Positions 41,980 to 47,175 of a stretch of 47,175 nt of DNA are shown here, piece after piece. The stretch comes from Myxococcales bacterium. GTDB lineage: Bacteria; Myxococcota_A; Polyangia; Polyangiales; Polyangiaceae. The position numbers and the translations under genes were made by a program. The number at the start of each line of letters is the position of its first letter. The stretch's first letter is position 1. The stretch is taken from assembly GCA_005777185.1 (NCBI GenBank), contig SXNL01000283.1, positions 1-47,175 of the forward strand. Reading direction: 5' to 3'. The notes under the pieces are model-generated. The model was given only the letters and a program-made list of their open reading frames with translations, made no database searches and was not told the DNA's origin.

Positions 41980-42547
41980 CACGTCGAGAACGCTCGCCTT
42001 CGTCCTCGCGGTGGCCGTCGGGGCCGCGTGCAGCGGGGCGGTCGCTCCTCCCGTGGCGGACCCCCTCGACGCGGCGCCCCCTCCGGACGAGGGCGGCCTC
42101 TCCATCCCCGAGGCCGGCACCCCCGACGCGGGCACGCCCGGCGACGGCTCCTCCGACGCGGTCTCCGACGACGCCACGCGGCCCGACGCCGCCGTCCCGA
42201 CGTGTGCGCTCCCCAAGGTGGTCGGCCCCTGCACCGCGGCGATCCCCAGGTGGTGGTTCGACGCGGTGACCGGGCGCTGCCAGCCGTTCGTCTACGGCGG
42301 GTGCGGCGGCAACGGGAACAACTTCGTCGCGCCGGTCGACTGCGCGAAGGCATGCGCGCCCGGCGTCGCCGATCCCTGCAAGATCATCGGCTGCCCCGCG
42401 GGCGAGAAGTGCCTCTACGACGCCCTCACCCCGGTCTGCGTCGCGCCCTGCCTCGACGGCGGCCGGTGTCCGCTCATCGCGCAGAGGTGCGGCTGCGGCG
42501 CAAGCTGCCCTGGATGCAGGGACTGCCAGCGGGTGTGCCTGCCGTAG
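41972..42547 (+). CDS. lipoprotein with a Kunitz/BPTI-type protease-inhibitor domain
   Basis: 191 residues from GTG 41972; lipobox 'VGAACSG' (Cys20), then a Pro/Asp/Ala linker. Cysteines 78, 87, 103, 111, 124 and 128 have spacings 8, 15, 7, 12 and 3, identical to bovine pancreatic trypsin inhibitor. '[11 protein letters not shown]', '[14 protein letters not shown]' and the final 'DCAKAC' are the classic Kunitz features. The P1 position (after Cys87) is Thr88, which argues against trypsin inhibition. A second Cys-rich segment with 11 cysteines (136-189) follows. Kunitz domains are rare in bacteria. It is anchored at the envelope and probably guards against proteases. Confidence 0.9.
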   Translation: MRSTSRTLAFVLAVAVGAACSGAVAPPVADPLDAAPPPDEGGLSIPEAGTPDAGTPGDGSSDAVSDDATRPDAAVPTCALPKVVGPCTAAIPRWWFDAVTGRCQPFVYGGCGGNGNNFVAPVDCAKACAPGVADPCKIIGCPAGEKCLYDALTPVCVAPCLDGGRCPLIAQRCGCGASCPGCRDCQRVCLP

Positions 42548-42653
42548 GTCAGCGGCCGGAAGCCGCGCGGCGGCACCTCGGTCGCCCGAGTCCGTTCATC
42601 GGGGGAGGATACCGCCCGCGCGCCGCCGCGGGTAGACGGACCGGTGGCGAGGG

Positions 42654-43625
42654 TCAGCGCGGACACACCTCGGCCTCGAAGCGGCCGCCCACGCGCGCGA
42701 TCGGCTTGGTGTCGACGATCTGCTCGACGGCGAGCGTGCCGCGGACCTTCTTGTGCGGTTCGAAGGCGAGGCTGTCGAAGCGGATCCAGGCAGGCATCCG
42801 CCCGACGAGGTGATGGCGCTCGCCGGGAACGTGGATGGCCGACGCCCATGCGGGCTGTGCGGAGCCGGCGAGGGGCCTCCGTGAACCCGCACCGCCGATG
42901 AAGTGAAAGTCGAGCCCCGGCCTCTTCGCCGTGCCGAGGTCGGCGCACGTCACGTTGTCCTGGAAGAGCCGAAGGTCCTCCAGGCGGGCCGGTTCGTCCG
43001 CACGGCCCGCGAGCTGGATGAGCGCCTTCGTGACGGTGAACCGATGGCCGTCGAGCGTTCCGCTGACGGGGTCGTTGGGGACCGTCTCGGGGAGCGTGTC
43101 GGGGACGGAACCCAGCGCGCAGAGCTCGGCCTCGAACGCTCCGCCGCCGCGCGGTAGGTCGACCGTGCCACGCACGCGTGCGCCCATCGTGCGCGTGAAC
43201 GGCTCGATCGCGACGATGGCGTCGCCGGCCGAGTAGTCGAGCCGCTCCCCGTCCACGATGCCGTAGGACCAGGCGCCGACCGGTGAGCCCGCGAAGAACC
43301 GACCGCTCGGCCCGGGCGGGATCACGATGGAGAGCGTCGCCTTCCACGGGGCTTCGAGGAGCGCGTGGCAGGGGCCGGCCAGGTCGGTCATCCGGATGAC
43401 GAGCTGGCGGTCTTCGATCCGCGCCATCCCATGGCGCAGCACGCGACCGTTTCGAACGGTGAGCGGCGAAGCGCCCGCGTCCACGGGTGTCGCGAGGCCG
43501 ACCTGCCCCGCGGCGTCCTCTCGTCCCGCAGGTGCGCCTCGACGACAGCCCGATGCGAGCGCGACAAGCACGACGAGCATGAAGGTGCATCGCCTGGAGC
43601 GCCTCGCGTCACGAGGTATCCGCAC
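42654..43625 (-). CDS. lipoprotein, unknown function
   Basis: 323 residues from GTG 43625, preceded by GAGGAG (43634-43639) at the right distance; ATG 43580 is an alternative. The signal peptide has a long basic N-region and ends 'LVALASGC' (Cys27). The body is beta-rich, with two similar halves: 'VRGTVDLPRGGGAFEAELC' and 'VRGTLAVEQIV' with a following 'VGGRFEAEVC', suggesting a duplicated unit of about 150 residues. No family recognised. The larger frame opening at 44297 overlaps the papain-like gene in another frame and was rejected. Confidence 0.75.
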   Translation of the reverse strand: MRIPRDARRSRRCTFMLVVLVALASGCRRGAPAGREDAAGQVGLATPVDAGASPLTVRNGRVLRHGMARIEDRQLVIRMTDLAGPCHALLEAPWKATLSIVIPPGPSGRFFAGSPVGAWSYGIVDGERLDYSAGDAIVAIEPFTRTMGARVRGTVDLPRGGGAFEAELCALGSVPDTLPETVPNDPVSGTLDGHRFTVTKALIQLAGRADEPARLEDLRLFQDNVTCADLGTAKRPGLDFHFIGGAGSRRPLAGSAQPAWASAIHVPGERHHLVGRMPAWIRFDSLAFEPHKKVRGTLAVEQIVDTKPIARVGGRFEAEVCPR

Positions 43626-43888
43626 CCGAGCCACTCCTCGGTCCCCGACAGCAGCGTCGGCTCCCTGGGCAGTTGCGCCGACCGTCACCACGGCGCCGAC
43701 GGCGAGCCGACGCACGTGCCGCCCGCCTTCTCGAGCGTCGAGGAGGCGCTCCGGCGGCGACGAGGGCGACACCCAGCGGAACGACGAGCATGACGATCCA
43801 GGAGCGCCGCGATGGCAGCCTCCCGGCATGAAGCCGACCGCGCGCCGCCAGGGTGTAGGCCCACGCCTGCAGCCACGGCGCGCGGGCC
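43626..43888. other. intergenic region, no gene recognised
   Basis: 263 bp between two - strand lipoprotein genes. A short frame (43609-43791, -) begins with a hydrophobic stretch but turns into an Arg/Ser run, so it is not accepted as a gene. No terminator or strong promoter seen. Confidence 0.4.
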
Positions 43889-45163
43889 TCAGTACCCCGC
43901 CGGGAGCACCACGTCCCAGAGCGGCGTGACGTCGCGCGTGCAGAGGGACGCGTCCGTCCCGTGGTCCTCCGGGCACTCCTTGATCGGCCCGTCGAGGTAG
44001 AACATGTCGAGGTCGTGGTAGCCGGGGACGGCGGCGTCGGTCCAGCGATCGGGCCGGATGCCCCCCCACGAGTTCTTCACGCGCACGAACTGGATGACCG
44101 TGCCGTCGGCCAGCGCCGCGCTCATCTGCTCCGGCGTCGCCGGCACGCCGGCCATGAGGCGGCCGACGCCCGGGACGTCGGCCTGGTAGTCGTGCATGAC
44201 CGTCATGTGCCCGCCCTGCCGGCCCGGACCGCGGCGCCTCAGCTCGTCCATCGAGAAGACCGCGCGGGCGTCGAGCGCGTTGAAGTCGACCTTCCACGAG
44301 GCGATGACCGGCTGGTTGTCGTGGAGCGCGCGCTGGACGCGCTTCCAGAACGCGCGGCGCGCCGTCGCGTCACGCGGATAGTCGAGCTCGTTCCACGCGA
44401 ACTTGCCCGCCCGCCGCGAAAAGCCCGCGGGCGTCCCGAGGGCGTCCGCGAGGGTGACGTTCACCTTCTGCTTCGTCTCGGGGTCGAGGAGCTGGACGGG
44501 GAAGGTCTTCGGCGTGACGATCCGGTTCGCTGCGGCGAGCGCGGCGGTCTCGGGCGATCGATCGAGCGTGCGGGTCACACCCTCGCCGAAGACCGCGTCG
44601 ATGCGCGCGATCACGGCGGGCTCGAGCTCCCAGGCCTTGTCGAGCTCGGCGCGGATCGCGCGCCTGTCGCGGCGCGCGACGGCGTCCTTGAGCGGCCCGC
44701 TCTCGAGCCACATCTCGACGGCGTGAAGCGCGCTCGACTGCCGCGAGGACATCTCGGCCTCGACGTCGCCCGCGATGAAGTCCCCTTCGAGGACCACGCC
44801 GTAGCGCGAGAGGAGCGCGGCGGCGGTTCCGTAGGTGCCGCCCGTCGAGATCTTCGTGGGCGTCCCGCCGGTCGCGAGCTGCTCGAACCAGTGCCAGTAG
44901 GTCAGCCACGACTCCGAGGTGTCCTTCTCCTGGCCCGTCGCGGCCCGATCGAGCGCCTCCAGCCAGCTCGACGTCGCGTAGATCCAGCAGTTGCCGATGG
45001 ACTGCCGCTTCACCTTCGTGTGCGACACCTGCGTGATGTCGTCGGTGGCGACGGCCTCGGCGTCGCCACGCCCGGAGTCGGCGACGCAGCCCGTGGCCGC
45101 CGCGCCGGCGAGCATCGCCAGGATCGCGAGCCAGCGGGTCCTTTTCACGAGGTCGAGCGCCAT
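43889..45163 (-). CDS. papain-like (C1) cysteine peptidase lipoprotein
   Basis: 424 residues from ATG 45163 with GGAG eight bases upstream; lipobox 'AAATGCVAD' (Cys26). 'KRQSIGNCWIYATSSWLEA' contains the oxyanion Gln54 and nucleophile Cys59, 'RQGGHMTVMHDY' the catalytic His319, and 'RVKNSWGG' the Asn364: the full papain set. The spacing and the 'NCWIYA' form are closer to bleomycin hydrolase/aminopeptidase C than to cathepsins. Lipid anchoring would place it in the envelope, unlike the cytoplasmic members. Large insertions (about 120-290) distinguish it. The longer frame to 45367 is not supported. Confidence 0.9.
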   Translation of the reverse strand: MALDLVKRTRWLAILAMLAGAAATGCVADSGRGDAEAVATDDITQVSHTKVKRQSIGNCWIYATSSWLEALDRAATGQEKDTSESWLTYWHWFEQLATGGTPTKISTGGTYGTAAALLSRYGVVLEGDFIAGDVEAEMSSRQSSALHAVEMWLESGPLKDAVARRDRRAIRAELDKAWELEPAVIARIDAVFGEGVTRTLDRSPETAALAAANRIVTPKTFPVQLLDPETKQKVNVTLADALGTPAGFSRRAGKFAWNELDYPRDATARRAFWKRVQRALHDNQPVIASWKVDFNALDARAVFSMDELRRRGPGRQGGHMTVMHDYQADVPGVGRLMAGVPATPEQMSAALADGTVIQFVRVKNSWGGIRPDRWTDAAVPGYHDLDMFYLDGPIKECPEDHGTDASLCTRDVTPLWDVVLPAGY

Positions 45164-45455
45164 GGAGTTCTCCGGGATGGGAGGCCGTTGCGATACCCGT
45201 GCCGGCTCCCCGTGGCCGCCGGGCGCGAGGAATGCGACCGTCTGCGGCGCCCCACAACGCGCGATGGTGGATCGCCGCCTCACCAGGCGGGCGGCCCGCG
45301 ACCCGCCACGGCCCCCGCGTGGATGAAGCCGTTCTTCTGGACGGACGACGCTCCCACCACGGGGCACGTCATCCGACGAGACGCGATCCCGTGCGGGCGG
45401 TTCTACTGACTGGAAGCGCTCGCGCTGTCCCGCGACGCGGCGATATGCGCTTGCC
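45164..45455. other. intergenic region with a small hairpin
   Basis: 292 bp between the papain-like gene and the DUF481-like gene. No credible gene. A six-base hairpin (CCGCCT 45275-45280 with AGGCGG 45285-45290) is the only structure seen; it has no T tract and may not be a terminator. Confidence 0.4.
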
Positions 45456-46535
45456 TCAGGGAGTGGGAGTGGGACTTGACGAGGGAGGTGCTGGCCGCGG
45501 CGGCGCGACGGGCGCCGTGGTGGGCGACGTGGCGGGCGGCGGGGGCACAGGCGGGGCCGCAGGCGGCGGCGGCGGTGCCTCCTCCGGGCACGGGCATGTC
45601 TTCGGCTTCGGCGGTTCGGGCACGTCGCTGAACGCGTAGATGAGGCTCGCCGTCGTCGCGGTGTCGAGGCCCTCCTTGCCCGGCAGCGGATCGTGGTCGT
45701 ACCGCGCGGAGAGACCGAAACCGAGCGCCAGTCCGCCGCCTACCTTGGCCGCGACGAGCGCATCGTAATTGAGGCGGTACCGCGTCGTGTCGACGAAGCT
45801 CTGCAGGTACTCGAGCCCCGTGGAGAGGGTCACCTCCTTGTTGAACGAATGCTTGTAGCCCACGAACAGACGCGACGAGTGGTCCGTCCGGGTCTTGTCG
45901 AGCACGACAACTCCGCCAGCAGGGTTCAGCGTCGGTGCGCCGGCCGCGTCGCGGACGACGCGGTCCCCGTTGCGACGGATGTCGTGCTGCAGATCGTAAC
46001 CGAACTCCACCCAGAGGGTGTTCGTGGCCTGCTTCAAGAACAGGTACTTGGCGCCGGGATCGAGGTTGTAGCGGAAGTCGATCCCCTGAAAGCGATCGTG
46101 GCGGCCCGTGTTCAGGACGAACACCGCGAGCTCGTCGCGGAGATAGCGGTCGTAGCGGAGTCGACCCTGGATGTTCTCGGCCGTGACCGCCACCGGCTTG
46201 CCGGAAGCCGCACCGCGCCCGTAGTTCCCGAGGACCCATGCACCGATGCCGTTGCCGTCGAAGCGGGTGTCGTACCCCCCGTTCAGCGTCACGGCGAGGA
46301 GACGCGAGTTTCCCGTGGCGAGGAGACCTCCGGCGGATACGCTCGCGGAGGTCCCGTCGAGTCCCTTGTCGAGGGTGGGTGCGTCGGCGGCCTTCTGGCC
46401 AGCGACGAGCGCCTTGGCGTCCGGCGGCGGAGCCCCCTTCGGGTCGGAGGGCGGGTCGGCGGCGCGCGCAGGCGCGACGTGGAGAAGGACCGGGACGGCG
46501 AGGAGAAGAGGCAGACGCGTCGATATGGCTCTCAA
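45456..46535 (-). CDS. DUF481-like outer-membrane beta-barrel protein with Pro-rich tail
   Basis: 359 residues from TTG 46535, preceded by GGAG seven bases upstream. A cleavable signal peptide ends 'PARAADPP'. Residues about 60-300 are amphipathic strands ('SASVSAGGLLATGNSRLLAVTLNGGY', listed here in part, and 'RLFVGYKHSFNKEVTLSTGLEY') as in DUF481/YdiY-type barrels. The last strand, 'TTASLIYAF', should be the outer-membrane insertion signal. It is followed by about 50 residues rich in Pro, including 'CPCPEEAPPPPP', which is unusual for a barrel. The tail would lie in the periplasm or at the surface. Function of DUF481 proteins is mostly unknown. Confidence 0.78.
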   Translation of the reverse strand: MRAISTRLPLLLAVPVLLHVAPARAADPPSDPKGAPPPDAKALVAGQKAADAPTLDKGLDGTSASVSAGGLLATGNSRLLAVTLNGGYDTRFDGNGIGAWVLGNYGRGAASGKPVAVTAENIQGRLRYDRYLRDELAVFVLNTGRHDRFQGIDFRYNLDPGAKYLFLKQATNTLWVEFGYDLQHDIRRNGDRVVRDAAGAPTLNPAGGVVVLDKTRTDHSSRLFVGYKHSFNKEVTLSTGLEYLQSFVDTTRYRLNYDALVAAKVGGGLALGFGLSARYDHDPLPGKEGLDTATTASLIYAFSDVPEPPKPKTCPCPEEAPPPPPAAPPVPPPPATSPTTAPVAPPRPAPPSSSPTPTP

Positions 46536-46579
46536 GTTGACTCCATGGGGTGGCGGCGCATGACCTCCTCCACCGTTCG

Positions 46580-46600
46580 CCCGCCGAAGTCTCCGGCGGG
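46580..46600. terminator. seven-base-pair hairpin
   Basis: CCCGCCG (46580-46586) and CGGCGGG (46594-46600) are exact complements with a seven-base loop, in the gap between two - strand genes. No T tract follows; termination is only possible. Confidence 0.4.
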
Positions 46601-46624
46601 GCGACGGTCACGCGCCGGTGACGG

Positions 46625-46651
46625 CTGCCGGCAGGTGACGCCTGCCGGCAG
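46625..46651 (-). terminator. strong hairpin made of a 17-bp tandem repeat
   Basis: CTGCCGGCAGG (46625-46635) and CCTGCCGGCAG (46641-46651) form an eleven-base-pair stem with a five-base loop, about ten bases after the stop codon (46661) of the right-end gene. The same DNA is a tandem repeat of about 17 bp (GTGACG plus CTGCCGGCAG). Its place suggests a terminator, but the T tract is missing. Confidence 0.55.
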
Positions 46652-46660
46652 GTGCTCTCT

Positions 46661-47175
46661 CTACTTTGCCCAGAGCTCGACCTGGGCGCGGCCGCCGCCC
46701 GGCAGGTTCCCGTACTTGAACGCGACCTGCTTGATGACGCGCTTGTCGCCCGGCAGATCGATGACGCGGCTCTTGGTGTTCTTCTCGAACACCTGGCGCG
46801 TCGGGACGTTGAACTTCGAGCCGTCGCCGAAGGTGATCTCCATGTCGAACATCTCGAGCGAGGAGTGCTCGACGACCACCATCACGCGCGTGAACTTGCC
46901 CTCGGCGCGCCCGACGGGGATGACGTCCTTGTCCACCTTGCCGTCGACCATCCGCTCGCCGAGCTTCTCCCAGCCCGTCCGATCCTCGGTCTTCTTGTCG
47001 CGGGCGTCGTCCTTCTTCTCCGCGGCCCGCGCGCCCGGGGCCAAAGGCTCGTTGGCGGACCGTAGCTCGGTGCGCGGGGGGGCCGGAGTGGCCGGGGCCG
47101 CCGGAGTGGCCGGGGCCGCCGGGGCGGTCGGAGTGGCCGGGGCCGCCGGAGTGGCCGGGGCCGCCGGAGTGGCCG
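46661..47175 (-). CDS. protein of unknown function with Ala/Pro/Thr-repeat region (5' end outside window)
   Basis: The frame runs off the right edge without a start; a TTG at 47044 is possible but unlikely because the frame continues upstream through a repeat encoding Ala-Pro-Ala-Thr-Pro-Ala units. The C-terminal domain (about 110 residues) reads 'GWEKLGERMVDGKVDKDVI', 'MVVVEHSSLEMFDMEITF', 'RVIDLPGDKRVIKQVAFKY' and ends 'GGRAQVELWAK'. This recalls the DUF2541 family of small secreted proteins, but the match is from memory only. A Lys/Asp/Glu-rich linker separates the two regions. The Pro/Ala region probably spans the periplasm or follows a signal peptide outside the window. Confidence 0.75.
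   Translation of the reverse strand, partial: ATPAAPATPAAPATPTAPAAPATPAAPATPAPPRTELRSANEPLAPGARAAEKKDDARDKKTEDRTGWEKLGERMVDGKVDKDVIPVGRAEGKFTRVMVVVEHSSLEMFDMEITFGDGSKFNVPTRQVFEKNTKSRVIDLPGDKRVIKQVAFKYGNLPGGGRAQVELWAK
47082..47175. repeat. 18-bp tandem repeat encoding APATPA units
   Basis: About five copies of an 18-base unit of the type GCCGGAGTGGCCGGGGCC, with one nine-base insertion at 47118-47126, running to the window edge. It is in frame with the right-end gene and encodes an Ala/Pro/Thr hexapeptide repeat. Confidence 0.85.

Noticed and set aside
43609-43791. 60-residue frame with hydrophobic start
   Set aside because: Becomes an Arg/Ser run, has no conserved motif and overlaps the start of the neighbouring lipoprotein.
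47082-47175. CRISPR or non-coding repeat at the right end
   Set aside because: 18-base units in frame with the right-end gene, encoding an Ala/Pro/Thr linker.

Overview
The window looks like chromosomal DNA of a high-GC delta-proteobacterial lineage, most likely a Polyangiales-type myxobacterium (Sorangium/Labilithrix-like). This rests on very GC-rich coding DNA, a MYXO-CTERM tail on a serine protease, two myxobacterial-style Ser/Thr kinase-related genes (one lacking its N-lobe, one broken), and many lipobox-bearing lipoproteins. Several of those lipoproteins have Asp/Ala/Gly-rich linkers and Cys-rich repeat modules typical of the group. No rRNA, tRNA, CRISPR, transposase or phage gene was recognised. 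Family names come from motif reading only; no search was run.

Layout. 1-8.6 kb: a left-truncated N-lobe-less pseudokinase coupled to an MFS exporter, a c-type-cytochrome-like lipoprotein, an M3 oligopeptidase, an esterase coupled to a small lipoprotein, and a second MFS protein whose central loop is encoded by a heptanucleotide repeat array. 8.6-17.2 kb: a lipoprotein with a possible caspase-like fold, a Cys-rich lipoprotein, a ureohydrolase, a zinc-ribbon-like protein, a PPP-type phosphatase, an aldehyde dehydrogenase and a homocysteine S-methyltransferase-like protein. 17.2-25.2 kb: a large modular lipoprotein, a lipoprotein of unknown function, an alpha/beta hydrolase, a glycosyltransferase divergent from a TIM-barrel-like protein, and the MYXO-CTERM S1 protease.

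25.3-33.8 kb is one long + strand run: a Cys-rich repeat lipoprotein paralogous in its core to the 17.2 kb lipoprotein, then a Rieske oxygenase, a sterol-desaturase-like hydroxylase, a phosphofructokinase-like kinase, a polysaccharide-deacetylase-like protein and an HTTM membrane protein that carries an apparent +1 frameshift. 34.3-34.5 kb is an unusually AT-rich island with a perfect palindrome, in front of a SprT-like metalloprotease. 35.5-39.5 kb is a coupled pair: a propeller-like lipoprotein and a lipoprotein with MACPF/CDC-like signatures.

39.5-47.2 kb is mostly - strand: a kinase broken in its activation segment and joined out of frame to an unrelated tail, a small lipoprotein behind clustered operator half-sites, a nuclease-like lipoprotein, a + strand Kunitz/BPTI lipoprotein with a hairpin over its start codon, an unknown lipoprotein, a papain-like lipoprotein, a DUF481-like outer-membrane protein with a Pro-rich tail, and a right-truncated gene.

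The window is rich in envelope-anchored candidate effectors: a possible pore-former, several peptidases, a nuclease-like protein and a protease inhibitor. A role in predation or in surface defence is a reasonable inference for a myxobacterium but is not demonstrated by the sequence.
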